The notes under the pieces: generated by a model
Told to the model about the DNA's origin: nothing
The model's database searches: none
What the model saw: only the letters and a program-made list of their open reading frames with translations
In this document: positions 47,933 through 56,580 of the stretch, piece by piece
Layout: each line of letters begins with the position of its first letter
How positions within the stretch are numbered: the stretch's first letter is position 1
Program-made: the position numbers and the translations under genes
Assembly: GCA_030123565.1 (NCBI GenBank)
Contig: CP126122.1
Coordinates: forward strand, 4,106,800-4,170,799
Length of the DNA stretch: 64,000 nucleotides
Reading direction: 5' to 3'
Origin: Nitrospira sp.
Lineage (GTDB): Bacteria; Nitrospirota; Nitrospiria; Nitrospirales; Nitrospiraceae

Positions 47933-48952
47933 ATGAGACTCCATGCACTTTATCCAGGCAGTGCCAACGTGAATGGGTTTACGACGACGCCGGTCGAGTT
48001 CGTTGTCACCGCAGGGGAGTCACCCAAACGGATCGATCTTTTTCTCGCCAATCGGGACCCGGCCTTTTCGCGGTCGGCTCTGCAGCGATTGATCGAAGAG
48101 GGGCGGATTCAGATCAACGGCCGAACGGTACGGTCAAGCCAAAAAATCAAACCGGGGGACTGCATCAGGTTGGAGGTGCCCAGGCCAGAGCCACTCGATC
48201 TCCAGCCCGAAGCCATTCCGGTTGAGATCCTCCATGAAGATGCCGAGGTGTTGGTGCTCAATAAACCGGCGGGCCTCGTCGTCCACCCGGCGCCCGGCAA
48301 CTGGTCCGGCACCTTGGTGAATGCGTTGCTGCATCATTTTTCGCGGTCGGGCGTCACGCCGTCGCACATCGGGGGGAAGGAGCGCCCCGGCCTCGTCCAC
48401 CGGTTGGACAAGGAAACCTCCGGCGTGATGGTGATCGCCAAGACGGATCAGGCGCATCGCGCGCTGGCGGCTCAGTTCAAACAGCATACGATTACCCGTG
48501 TGTATGAGGCCTTGATCTGGGGTGTGCCGAAGAAAGGGCATGGCCTCATCGACCTCGCCATCGGGCGAGATACCAAAGAACGGAAGAAGTTTTCGCCGCG
48601 CACGACCAAGCCGAAGCCCTCGGCCACCGAATATCAGGTCGATCGGCGGTATGGAAAGGTCGCCGCCCATGTGCTGCTCTTGCCTAAGACGGGGCGAACT
48701 CACCAGCTGCGAGTCCACCTGACCTCGATCGAGCATCCGATCTTGGGCGACAAAACATACGGCGGAGCCAAGGTGATGACCGTCGAAGGCCTGCCCATTC
48801 CCAGGGTCATGCTGCACGCTCGTACACTTGGATTCACGCATCCCACCAGCCGGGAGCGCCGGCAATTCGACGTTCCCTGTCCTCCCGACATGGAACAGGT
48901 GCAGGAGTTGCTCCGTGCCGCCACGGCCCGTCGGGAAGTCGTCGGGACCTGA
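47933..48952 (+). CDS. RluA/RluD family pseudouridine synthase (copy 2)
   Basis: This protein has an S4 domain followed by a pseudouridine synthase domain with the catalytic Asp in HRLDKETSGVM and the C-terminal GRTHQLRVHLTSIEHPILGDKTYGG. ATG at 47933 gives 339 aa; GTG at 47969 (327 aa) matches the position of the GTG start of copy 1 and is also possible. The paralog at 46126 is clearly related over its whole length. Likely targets are rRNA uridines, as for RluD. Confidence 0.92.
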   Translation: MRLHALYPGSANVNGFTTTPVEFVVTAGESPKRIDLFLANRDPAFSRSALQRLIEEGRIQINGRTVRSSQKIKPGDCIRLEVPRPEPLDLQPEAIPVEILHEDAEVLVLNKPAGLVVHPAPGNWSGTLVNALLHHFSRSGVTPSHIGGKERPGLVHRLDKETSGVMVIAKTDQAHRALAAQFKQHTITRVYEALIWGVPKKGHGLIDLAIGRDTKERKKFSPRTTKPKPSATEYQVDRRYGKVAAHVLLLPKTGRTHQLRVHLTSIEHPILGDKTYGGAKVMTVEGLPIPRVMLHARTLGFTHPTSRERRQFDVPCPPDMEQVQELLRAATARREVVGT

Positions 48953-49015
48953 ACATGAACTTGATCGACGAAGATGCCGAACGTCGCGGTCGGCGAGAGT
49001 GAGGAGAGAGGAACG

Positions 49016-49438
49016 ATGGAAACCACTACAGTCCTGGACCTGTTGGGCGAGGTGATCGCGCAGCTCAAGGGGTATGCCGCCAAGCTGCCGCCGGTCGTGC
49101 ATCTCGCCGTGGTGCCCAGCGGAATCAAACCGAAACCGGAAGCCATTGAGGTGTATGAACAGGCCTTGTCACGGTTTCGCGAACAAAGCGGCAGGTCTCA
49201 GTTCAAGGGCTTGCAAAGTTACCTGATCGAATCGCTGGAGGCCTTCGAAGTCGGCAATGTGCTTGGTGCGGTCCAGCCGCTCATGGCCGTCCTCGACCAG
49301 GTGGACCGCATGCAGCGGGACAAGGAAATCAAGGTGAGCCCCGCCGAAGAGAAACGGATGGAAGAATACCGCGCGGTGCTGATCAAGATCCTGCCTGGCA
49401 GTCAACCGGAGTTGGAAGGGGCGGGACGGGGGATGTAA
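49016..49438 (+). CDS. Hypothetical protein
   Basis: I do not recognise this 140-aa protein. It has no signal peptide or membrane segment and is predicted mostly helical and charged (for example the stretch LESLEAFEVGNVLGAVQPLMAVLDQVDRM in the middle). GAGGAGAGAGGA precedes the ATG at 49016. It follows the second pseudouridine synthase by 63 bp on the same strand, so the two may be co-transcribed. A helical cytoplasmic protein is all that can be said. Confidence 0.65.
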   Translation: METTTVLDLLGEVIAQLKGYAAKLPPVVHLAVVPSGIKPKPEAIEVYEQALSRFREQSGRSQFKGLQSYLIESLEAFEVGNVLGAVQPLMAVLDQVDRMQRDKEIKVSPAEEKRMEEYRAVLIKILPGSQPELEGAGRGM

Positions 49439-49444
49439 GGCCGC

Positions 49445-49512
49445 AGTTCTGAGTGTTGAGTTATGAATCAAATCGGCAACTCATAAGTCAGAACGTATCA
49501 CTCAGCACTCGC
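49445..49512. repeat. Palindrome-like intergenic repeat between convergent genes
   Basis: TTCTGAGTGTTGAGTTATGA (49447-49466) and CTCAGCACTC (49502-49511) closely match the repeat in the atpG-atpD gap at 37160-37236. The copy sits between two convergent genes (ending at 49438 and 49519) and could serve as a two-way terminator. Confidence 0.5.
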
Positions 49513-49518
49513 TTCGCG

Positions 49519-49698
49519 TCAGTGTCCCATCTTGGGCCCCGTGGCGTTGGCACCTTCGGTCACCAGTTTGAAGCGGACCGTCGATCCACAGTGTGGACAT
49601 TTTGCGCGGATCGTCTCTTCGTCGATGACGTCATAGTGATCTTGCTTGAGCCACATCAGTTGAAAGCACTTCGGACAGCTTCGCACTTGCGTTCCCAT
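49519..49698 (-). CDS. Small zinc-ribbon protein (59 aa)
   Basis: This 59-aa protein has two CxxC knuckles, CPKC at residues 8-11 and CPHC at 34-37, which form a zinc ribbon. AAGGGGAAG lies just upstream of the ATG at 49698. Residues 38-59 are polar and end PKMGH. Such small ribbons occur as regulatory or nucleic-acid-binding proteins, but no specific role can be given. It is flanked by convergent and divergent neighbours, so it is expressed alone. Confidence 0.75.
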   Translation of the reverse strand: MGTQVRSCPKCFQLMWLKQDHYDVIDEETIRAKCPHCGSTVRFKLVTEGANATGPKMGH

Positions 49699-49761
49699 GG
49701 TCTTCCCCTTACACTACGGTTGGCTGCATACCTCGGATCGGAGGGATTAATTTAGTATAAG

Positions 49762-50202
49762 ATGCCTCCCGCTCTCAAGACCGACAAACGAACGATCACC
49801 TACTCCGACCGCAACGATTTCGACGCTGCACAACTCCTTCATTTATACCGCCAGGCTCCCTGGGCCAAACATCGCGCCCTGGAACTGACCAAGGCGATGC
49901 TCACCCAGACGGATGTCGTCATTTCGGCCTGGGATGGCCCGCGTTTGGTCGGATTCGGCCGTGTCTTGACGGACTATGTGTTTCGAGCCTCGATTTGGGA
50001 TGTGATCGTCGATCGCGACTATCAAGGCCGGAAAATCGGCACCGAGATCGTCCGGCGGATTTTGGACCATCCCACCCTTCGGCAGGTCGAGTTGTTCTGG
50101 TTATGCACCCGCATGCCGGGGTTCTATGAACGGCTCGGGTTCAGCGCGAAGGAGCAGACCGGCATGGTCTGGTCACGAAAGAAGCCGGCGCCGCACACGT
50201 AA
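49762..50202 (+). CDS. GNAT family N-acetyltransferase
   Basis: This 146-aa protein has the compact GNAT fold. The acetyl-CoA-binding stretch is VDRDYQGRKIGTEIVRRILDH, preceded by LVGFGRVLTDYVFRASIWDVIV and followed by FWLCTRMPGFYERLGF. No substrate can be told. It starts 63 bp from the divergent zinc-ribbon gene and ends 80 bp before the convergent metal transporter. Confidence 0.88.
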   Translation: MPPALKTDKRTITYSDRNDFDAAQLLHLYRQAPWAKHRALELTKAMLTQTDVVISAWDGPRLVGFGRVLTDYVFRASIWDVIVDRDYQGRKIGTEIVRRILDHPTLRQVELFWLCTRMPGFYERLGFSAKEQTGMVWSRKKPAPHT

Positions 50203-50282
50203 AACATAGCGGCAGATCCCCGTTCCTCACTCTCCTTTTTTCTCTACTCAAAGAGCCGCGAGACACCTGTCCGGTGCAGGCA

Positions 50283-51104
50283 CTACTGCGTCTGAATGCG
50301 GTGCAAACGTTTAGGTGAACAGCAGACGGCCAGAAAGAAGAGGCTGGTGGCGAGCAGGACGATGGACGGACCGGAGGGAAGGTCGAAGGCATAGGAGAGC
50401 AGCACGCCGCTCACCGAGCAGAATATGCCGATGAGCATCGAGTAGAGGGTCATTTGCGTCAAGCTGTGTGTGAGCTGGTAGGCGGTGGAGGCGGGAATCA
50501 GAATCATCGCGAACACGAGGATGGCGCCGACGGTCTTCAGTGAAATCACCACGGTGAGGGCCACGAGCGACAGGAGGAGGTAAAAAATCTGCCGTGCCGG
50601 CACGCCGGAGGCCGCCGCCATTTCCTGATCGAAGGCGATGAAGTAGAGCTCTTTCGAGAGTAGGAGGATGGTTCCCAGGACCACGACGCTCAACCAGCCG
50701 ATGGTCATGAGTTCTTCCGTCGTGACGGAGAGAACGCTGCCGAACAGGTAGCCGTACACCTCCGGATTGTAGGTCTTCATGAGCCCCAGAAAGAGAATGG
50801 CCAGCGCCATCGTGGCGGTGTAGAGGATACCGATGGACACATCCAGTTTCATGCGGCCCTTTTCTTCGACCCAGCCGGTGATCCAGACCGTAGCCAAGCC
50901 GAACACAATTGCCAGGCCGAGGGGCGGGAGGCCCAGCAGGTAGGCTAGGGTGACGCCGGCAAAGGCCGCATGGGACGTGCCGGCCCCTGCGAAGGCCAGG
51001 CCCCGCAAGACGACGAACACGCCGATGACGGAACAGACCGCGCCCACCAGGGCTGCGGCTAGGAGCGAACGCTGCATGAAATCGTAGGAGAGAAGCTCAA
51101 GCAT
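50283..51104 (-). CDS. znuB: Metal ABC transporter permease (ZnuB family)
   Basis: This 273-aa inner-membrane permease has about eight membrane helices and the ABC-3 family pattern, including GAGTSHAAFAGVTLAYLLGLPPLG and the GAILVFAMILIPASTAYQL region. It forms the channel of a zinc or manganese importer. It is the last gene of the leftward operon binding protein, ATPase, permease, 42 bp after the ATPase gene. Zn versus Mn cannot be decided from sequence. Confidence 0.92.
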   Translation of the reverse strand: MLELLSYDFMQRSLLAAALVGAVCSVIGVFVVLRGLAFAGAGTSHAAFAGVTLAYLLGLPPLGLAIVFGLATVWITGWVEEKGRMKLDVSIGILYTATMALAILFLGLMKTYNPEVYGYLFGSVLSVTTEELMTIGWLSVVVLGTILLLSKELYFIAFDQEMAAASGVPARQIFYLLLSLVALTVVISLKTVGAILVFAMILIPASTAYQLTHSLTQMTLYSMLIGIFCSVSGVLLSYAFDLPSGPSIVLLATSLFFLAVCCSPKRLHRIQTQ

Positions 51105-51146
51105 AGTCGTTGGATCGCCTCACTCCTTGTGCTTCACCCCTCACCA

Positions 51147-51926
51147 TCAATGGTGGTGGTAATCCTCGACGATGACGAAATCCTTGTCGGTAATGACGAG
51201 ATCTTTCCCATAGACTTGGCTCAGAATCTCCGGTTTCAGGACCTCCTGCGGAGGCCCAGCGGCGAAGAGTTTCGTTTTGAGCAAAACCAGCCGATCCACC
51301 CGCGAGCGAATCATGTTGATGTCGTGGGTGATCATGAGGATCGTGAGTTTCAGGTGGCGATGGAGCTGTTGAATCAGTTCCACGACGCTATGTTGAGCCG
51401 TGATGTCCAGCCCGGTCGTCGGCTCGTCCAAGAGAAGAATCCTGGGTTGCTGGGCCAGGGCCCTTGCGATGAACACCCGTTGCTGCTGTCCACCGGAGAG
51501 GGCGCCCAGTGCGGAGTCCCGGTGGTGTTCCATGCCGACATGCGCGAGGGCTTCGCGGGCGATCTCCTGATCCTGCCGGGCGGGTCGGCGAAACAGACCC
51601 AGCGCGCCGTATCGGCCCATCATGACCGCTTCCAGCACGGTGACGGGAAAGTTGCGATCGAGCATACCCTTTTGGGGGAGGTAACCGATGAGGGCCCGAT
51701 GGTGGCAGCGGAGTTCTTCGCAGGCACAGTCGAGAACGCGGAGCGTGCCTCGCAAAGGCGCCATGAGGCCGAGAACGGCACGACAGAGGGTGGTTTTGCC
51801 GGAGCCGTTGGGGCCGATCACCCCGACGAATTCCGATTCGGGAATGGTCAAGGAAATGTCTTCCAGTGCGATGACGCCCGGAAAACCGAAGGTGGCGTGG
51901 TCGAAGCGAATGATGGGATGGGTCAT
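51147..51926 (-). CDS. znuC: Metal ABC transporter ATP-binding protein (ZnuC family)
   Basis: This 259-aa ABC ATPase has Walker A (GPNGSGKTT, about 37-45), the signature LSGGQQQRVFIARAL, Walker B (ILLLDEPTTGLD) and the switch His in MITHD. It is of the Zn/Mn importer family, with GMLDRNFPVTVLEAVMMGRYG. The C-terminus ends with three His residues, which may bind metal. It is 57 bp after the binding-protein gene and 42 bp before the permease gene. Confidence 0.93.
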   Translation of the reverse strand: MTHPIIRFDHATFGFPGVIALEDISLTIPESEFVGVIGPNGSGKTTLCRAVLGLMAPLRGTLRVLDCACEELRCHHRALIGYLPQKGMLDRNFPVTVLEAVMMGRYGALGLFRRPARQDQEIAREALAHVGMEHHRDSALGALSGGQQQRVFIARALAQQPRILLLDEPTTGLDITAQHSVVELIQQLHRHLKLTILMITHDINMIRSRVDRLVLLKTKLFAAGPPQEVLKPEILSQVYGKDLVITDKDFVIVEDYHHH

Positions 51927-51983
51927 GTGCGGCGTTCGTTGAAGATGCCGGTTCCTTGGTTGCTGTCCGGTCGGGGCTGGTGG

Positions 51984-52907
51984 TTATGCCTGTTCGAGCG
52001 CCTGGGCCAATTGGAGCACATTATAACGGAGCATGTCGAGGTAGGTTGCGGTTCCCGGCAAGCCTCCGGGCAAGGTCGTCAGGACGGCGATCCGCGCCCC
52101 GGTTTCCTTGGCGAGCAGTTGCGGGACCTTCTGATTCAGCTGCACCTCGGAGATGATGACGCGGATGTGGTCCTGCTTCATTTTCGCGATCAACATATGC
52201 AGATGCCGCGCGGACGGTTCTCCGCCCGGTTGCGTGAGGATCGTTCCCGCAATCTGCATGTCGTAACGACGGGCGAAATAGGGCCAGGCCGGATGGTGGA
52301 CGATCACGGCCCTGCTGGGTGTCTTTTTGAGCCGTTCCACCGTTTCCTGCTGAACGTCGGTGAGCGCTTGGAGGTACACCGTCGTATTGGCCTGATAGTC
52401 CGGCGCATGGGCTGGGTCTGCGGACACCATGGCGTCCGAGATGTGCCGCACCATCGTCGCGGCGGCTTCCGGGTCCAGCCACACATGGGGATTGCCTGCG
52501 CCGTGGTGGGCATGGGCGGAACCGGCCGGTTCCGCATGGTCCTGGATCAGTTCGATTCCCTTGGAGGTCGTCACGACTTGTAACCGGCCGTTTCCCGCGT
52601 TCTTGACCAGCGAAGATACCCACACCTCAAGTCCGGCTCCGACTTCAAACAGCAGGGCGGCCTTCCGCACCGCCACCAGGTCGCTCGGTTTGGGGGAATA
52701 GGTATGCTCGCTCTCATACCCGGTCATGAGCGAGGTGACGCGCACATGTGGTCCGCCGATCTGTTGTGCCCAGTCCTTCAGGACGGGGAGCGTGACGACC
52801 ACGTTGAGCGGTTCGGCGGCAAGGACCACGGGGGCTGCGGCTGAGAGGCAACAGTGAAACGGCCCAGTGGACACTATCATGACGACGAGCAGGAGCAGGC
52901 GCAACAT
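51984..52907 (-). CDS. znuA: Metal ABC transporter substrate-binding protein (ZnuA/TroA family)
   Basis: This 307-aa periplasmic binding protein of cluster A-I has a signal peptide (about residues 2-31). Metal-ligand candidates are His in the SEHTYSPKPSD loop, HVWLDPE and VHHPAWPYFARRYDMQ, and the C-terminal acidic/His region. A short His-rich loop (HAEPAGSAHAHHGAGNPH) precedes the second ligand, as in zinc-type proteins. ATG at 52907 is used; longer frames upstream lack a signal-like start. First gene of the importer operon. Confidence 0.9.
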   Translation of the reverse strand: MLRLLLLVVMIVSTGPFHCCLSAAAPVVLAAEPLNVVVTLPVLKDWAQQIGGPHVRVTSLMTGYESEHTYSPKPSDLVAVRKAALLFEVGAGLEVWVSSLVKNAGNGRLQVVTTSKGIELIQDHAEPAGSAHAHHGAGNPHVWLDPEAAATMVRHISDAMVSADPAHAPDYQANTTVYLQALTDVQQETVERLKKTPSRAVIVHHPAWPYFARRYDMQIAGTILTQPGGEPSARHLHMLIAKMKQDHIRVIISEVQLNQKVPQLLAKETGARIAVLTTLPGGLPGTATYLDMLRYNVLQLAQALEQA

Positions 52908-53070
52908 CCGGCGGACGGTAACACCCGATGTCGGCAAAGTCAACGCGAGGGCTCGCTCGGTTCGGACTTGCGGAACGACAGAGAGTGCTTGACCCATTGC
53001 CGAGGTTTCGATTAGCGTAGCGCACCGAATTCGACGGGATCGGTGGTGCATCGACGATCGGGAGAACAGG

Positions 53071-54255
53071 ATGAAAGTCATCGGACTGATGTCCGGGACA
53101 TCGGTGGACGCGGTGGACGCGGCGCTCGTCGATATTGTCCGGCGCGGCAAGAGATCACGAATCACCACCCTGGCCTTTGCGTCACTTCCGTACCCTCGGT
53201 CCCTCCAGCAACGTATTCTGGACCTCTCGCTCCACGGCCATGTCGGCGACATCTGCCACATGAATATGTACCTGGGGGAACTGTTCGCGAAGGCGGCCCT
53301 GTTGGTCCTTCGAAAGGCCGGCCGTCGCCCGACCGACATCGGCTTGATCGGATCGCATGGCCAGACGATTCACCATTTGCCGCGGGGGATCCGCGAGCCT
53401 GGTGTCGGCCTGGTGCGGTCCACCCTTCAAATCGGTGAACCGGCCGTCATTGCGGAGCGGACCGGTATCACCACGGTGGCTGATTTCAGGGCGCGCGACC
53501 TTGCGGCGGGCGGCGAAGGGGCGCCGTTGGTTCCCTATGCCCATGCTGCGGCCTTCGGCCATGCCAAGTGGGGGCGCCTGGTCGTGAATATCGGCGGGAT
53601 CAGCAACGTGACCTACCTGCCGCCCGGGGGCGAAATCTCCGACCTGCGGGCGTTCGATACGGGGCCCGGCAACATGGTGTCGGATGCCATCGTGCGGGAA
53701 GCGACCAAGGGGAAGCGATCCTACGATGTCGGCGGACAGTGGGCGAGACGGGGGACCGTGAACCGGCTGCTGCTCACCGACCTCATGGCCCATCCGTTCC
53801 TGACGCGGCGTCCACCGAAATCCACCGGTCGCGAAGAGTTCGGCGCGCCGTTTGTCGGTAGTTTGCTGGCCAAGCAACGCAAGGCCCGCCTCTCCATGGA
53901 AGATCTCTTGGCGACCTGCGCGGCCTGGACGGCCGAAGCGATCGGCTCCTCACGACGGTGGGTGACCGGCACCATCGATGAGGTGATCGTCGGCGGAGGC
54001 GGCGTGTACAACAGCGCCGTCATGGGATCTCTCCGGCAGGTCTTTGCGCCGACGCCGGTGTCGACGTTCGACGATTGCGGATGGGACAGCAAGGCCTTTG
54101 AAGCCACGGCATTCGCCCTGTTGGCCCATGATACGTACCATGGACAATGTACGAACGTGCCGCAGGTGACGGGAGCGCGCCATCCCGTGCTCCTGGGCTC
54201 GGTGGTGCCGGGCCGACCTGGTTCGCTGATGAAATGGCCGCGCACCGTTCGATGA
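53071..54255 (+). CDS. anmK: Anhydro-N-acetylmuramic acid kinase
   Basis: This 394-aa kinase converts 1,6-anhydro-MurNAc and water to MurNAc 6-phosphate in peptidoglycan recycling. Family motifs are MKVIGLMSGTSVDAVDAALVDI (start), GSHGQTIHHLP, VVNIGGISNVTYLPP, FDTGPGNMVSDAI and VGGGGVYN. The ATG at 53071 is preceded by GGGAGAACAGG. It is followed 15 bp later by the DUF2726 gene. Confidence 0.94.
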   Translation: MKVIGLMSGTSVDAVDAALVDIVRRGKRSRITTLAFASLPYPRSLQQRILDLSLHGHVGDICHMNMYLGELFAKAALLVLRKAGRRPTDIGLIGSHGQTIHHLPRGIREPGVGLVRSTLQIGEPAVIAERTGITTVADFRARDLAAGGEGAPLVPYAHAAAFGHAKWGRLVVNIGGISNVTYLPPGGEISDLRAFDTGPGNMVSDAIVREATKGKRSYDVGGQWARRGTVNRLLLTDLMAHPFLTRRPPKSTGREEFGAPFVGSLLAKQRKARLSMEDLLATCAAWTAEAIGSSRRWVTGTIDEVIVGGGGVYNSAVMGSLRQVFAPTPVSTFDDCGWDSKAFEATAFALLAHDTYHGQCTNVPQVTGARHPVLLGSVVPGRPGSLMKWPRTVR

Positions 54256-54270
54256 CCTGATTGGATTCGT

Positions 54271-54789
54271 ATGGATCTGCTCTATCCCATCCTCGGCATC
54301 GGAGCCCTGGTCTTTCTGGGAAGCCTGGCCTGGGAAAGTTTGGTGAAGAAGCGCTCATCTGGTTCCTCCACGGCCGGTCCTCCCGCCGGCATGGCCTTCG
54401 TCGCCAAACCGCTGCTCACAGACCATGAAGTGCAGCTCTACAACCTGCTGAGGTTGGCCGTGGAAGATCGGTACCTGCTCTTCACGCAGATTCCCCTCTG
54501 GTGCCTGTTGGATTTGCGGCTTCCGTCCGGCGCGCCGCCCGCAGAGACCTTGCGGGAACTCGCGTTGAAACGGGCCAGTTTTGTACTGGTACATCCGGGG
54601 AGCCGATTGGTCGAGAAGGTGGTGCAGGTTGAGCCGCCGGTGTCGGACGATGCGCCGGATGGTCCGCGCGACTCGATGTTTGAATCGGCTCTCCACGCCG
54701 CCGGGGTCCAGCTCGTCAAGCTGAGCCCCCGACATGCCTATACGGTTCCCGGTCTCATCATGTTGTTGGACCTTGCCGAGCCGGAATAG
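54271..54789 (+). CDS. DUF2726 domain-containing membrane-anchored protein
   Basis: This 172-aa protein has one N-terminal membrane helix (about residues 3-24) and a DUF2726 domain (about 47-170) beginning AKPLLTDHEVQLYNLLRLAVEDRYLLFTQIPL and containing LALKRASFVLVHPGSRLVEKVVQVEPP. DUF2726 proteins are predicted nuclease-like or nucleic-acid-linked, but their role is unproven. It follows anmK by 15 bp and is likely co-transcribed with it. Confidence 0.8.
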   Translation: MDLLYPILGIGALVFLGSLAWESLVKKRSSGSSTAGPPAGMAFVAKPLLTDHEVQLYNLLRLAVEDRYLLFTQIPLWCLLDLRLPSGAPPAETLRELALKRASFVLVHPGSRLVEKVVQVEPPVSDDAPDGPRDSMFESALHAAGVQLVKLSPRHAYTVPGLIMLLDLAEPE

Positions 54790-54851
54790 CAGCGACGTTC
54801 AGCAGCGCAAGTGATTTCTGTCGGTGGGGTGGCGGCTGCGGGGAAGCCGGG

Positions 54852-55373
54852 TCAGTGTTGTTCGACGGCGACGGGCTCGCTCTTCGCGGCGGCCGCCTCC
54901 AGGGCCTTGCGCGCCACCTCGGCTTCCGCGCTGTCGGGGTATTGGTCCGTCACCCGTTCGTACATCATCAGGGCTTTTTCCCGGTCGCCTTGTTTCGTAT
55001 AGATCTGACCGATTTTGAGCGTCGAGGCGGCGAGTTTTTGGCTCAACGGGTAGTAGGAGATGACATTGTAGAACGACTCGAGCGCGTCCTTGTAACGCCC
55101 CGTGCGGTACTGGCATTCGCCCATCCAATACTGGGCGTTGGCCGACAGCAACGACTGGGCGTGGATCGCGAGAAAAAACCGGAATCCTGCGAGGGCTGCC
55201 TCATAGTCCTTGTGTCGGAATTCCTCCATCACGCGATCGTATAAACGGTGGGAGGCGTCCGGCGGCTGGGCTTGGACCGCGAAGAGATCTGGTGCACCGG
55301 CGAGGCTGCCGAGGAAAACTAATGTGGAGAGGACAGTTTGCAACGAATCCTGTTTGGAATGGGAGCCTGTCAT
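54852..55373 (-). CDS. Tetratricopeptide repeat protein (YbgF/CpoB-like)
   Basis: This 173-aa exported protein has a signal peptide (about residues 10-35) and three TPR-like repeats (about 44-160), with the pattern YDRVMEEFRHKDYEAALAGFRFFL, AQYWMGECQYRTGRYKDALESFYNVI and LKIGQIYTKQGDREKALMMYERV. This resembles the TPR part of YbgF/CpoB, which links the Tol-Pal system to peptidoglycan synthesis. AGAGGTG precedes the ATG at 55373. No tol or pal genes are in the window, so that link is inference. Confidence 0.78.
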   Translation of the reverse strand: MTGSHSKQDSLQTVLSTLVFLGSLAGAPDLFAVQAQPPDASHRLYDRVMEEFRHKDYEAALAGFRFFLAIHAQSLLSANAQYWMGECQYRTGRYKDALESFYNVISYYPLSQKLAASTLKIGQIYTKQGDREKALMMYERVTDQYPDSAEAEVARKALEAAAAKSEPVAVEQH

Positions 55374-55697
55374 CTGATCACCTCTTTCTTGCGCCATCAC
55401 GGAGCCTGTCATCAGGCAATCATTGTGCCCACACCGGTATGGAAGAACTGCACCAACTGGCCGGGTGGAGTGAAACCATCGTGAAATTGGATGGTTCGCA
55501 AGATCGTTGTGAGGAGGCCGGCGTGGGTCGATTGGAAAATCATGGCCGAATGCAGACAGCATTGTACGGAAATCGCCGGTGGCGAAGGCGAACGACGAAC
55601 AGGTTGACGGATATGCTCTTGTCGTTTGTTGCCGGTTAACGTCCGACTTGTTCCTGCGCAAGCCGGGCCGGATCTGTAGGAGATCGAGAAGGGCGAT
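55374..55697. other. Divergent intergenic region
   Basis: This 324-bp region separates the leftward TPR gene from the rightward beta-helix gene and should hold both promoters. I see no consensus promoter, repeat or credible small gene in it. A possible in-frame upstream start of the TPR gene lies at 55412. Confidence 0.4.
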
Positions 55698-56531
55698 ATG
55701 GAAAGACCGCATGAGGCGGAGTCTGCCGGGAAACGGAAGGAGCCGATTCTCGAACCGCCGCCCAATCCCAAGGGGGGCAGGACATTGATCGTCGATGCTC
55801 GAGACCCCCATGCCTACATCAGGCCCAGTGCGGCGCTCAAAGAGGCAGGTGAAACCGATCAGGTGTTTGTCCGTCCCGGTGTCTATGAAGACAAGGTGTT
55901 TGTCGCCGATCGCCCGATTCTCCTCATCGGCGCAGGGCGCGACCATGTTCAAATCTACAGCCGTCGTGGCGGGCCGCTGTATCTGCAACGGGTGCCATCA
56001 GGCATGATCAGCGGAATGACCTTTCGCTATGTGGGAAGCGACCAACATTCGGCGATGAATCTGCTGGACTCTGTCTGCATGGTCACGCAATGTCGGGCGA
56101 CGGAGGGGTTGCTCTCAGGCGTGGTGATCTACGGGCCGGAGGCTCGGGTGACGTTCGTCGACAATGAAGTCTGTTACAACCGCGAGTCGGGCATCTTTGT
56201 CTTTGCCGGCGCACAACCGCGCGTGGCGCAAAACGTCTGTTATGGAAACCATCACTTCGGGCTGGCCGTACGGGATCCCGGGAGCCATCCGGAATTCGTC
56301 CGCAACGTCTGCCACAACAACATGCTGAGCGGAATCTTGTTGTTCCACCATGCGGAAGCCTTGCTGCTCGACAATACTTGCCGGGACAATCAGCATTGGG
56401 GGCTCGTGATGACTCCGGATACCCATCCGGTCCCGGCTCGGGAGGACTTGGTGACGGCGAATGTCCTGTTGCCCAATCCACGGGGATCATTGGTCGTGAC
56501 GGAACAGCCGCTCGCAGACATAGGCCGTTGA
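55698..56531 (+). CDS. Right-handed parallel beta-helix repeat protein
   Basis: This 277-aa protein has a beta-helix (pectate-lyase-like/NosD-like) domain from about residue 30 to 260, with stacked turns such as GVVIYGPEARVTFVDNEVCYNRESGIFVFAGAQP and NVCYGNHHFGLAVRDPG. No signal peptide or membrane helix is present, so it is predicted to be cytoplasmic, unlike most proteins with this fold. The start ATG at 55698 follows AGGGCGAT with a fair spacer. Catalytic function is not evident. Confidence 0.78.
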   Translation: MERPHEAESAGKRKEPILEPPPNPKGGRTLIVDARDPHAYIRPSAALKEAGETDQVFVRPGVYEDKVFVADRPILLIGAGRDHVQIYSRRGGPLYLQRVPSGMISGMTFRYVGSDQHSAMNLLDSVCMVTQCRATEGLLSGVVIYGPEARVTFVDNEVCYNRESGIFVFAGAQPRVAQNVCYGNHHFGLAVRDPGSHPEFVRNVCHNNMLSGILLFHHAEALLLDNTCRDNQHWGLVMTPDTHPVPAREDLVTANVLLPNPRGSLVVTEQPLADIGR

Positions 56532-56580
56532 GTGCCTTGTCGAGACGGCTGCGGATCGAAGCACGGCAGGGGAGAGGGGA

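Noticed and set aside
51129..52583. 484-codon open frame on the + strand across the metal transporter operon
   Set aside because: It covers three genes with clear functions on the other strand and lacks any recognisable domain.
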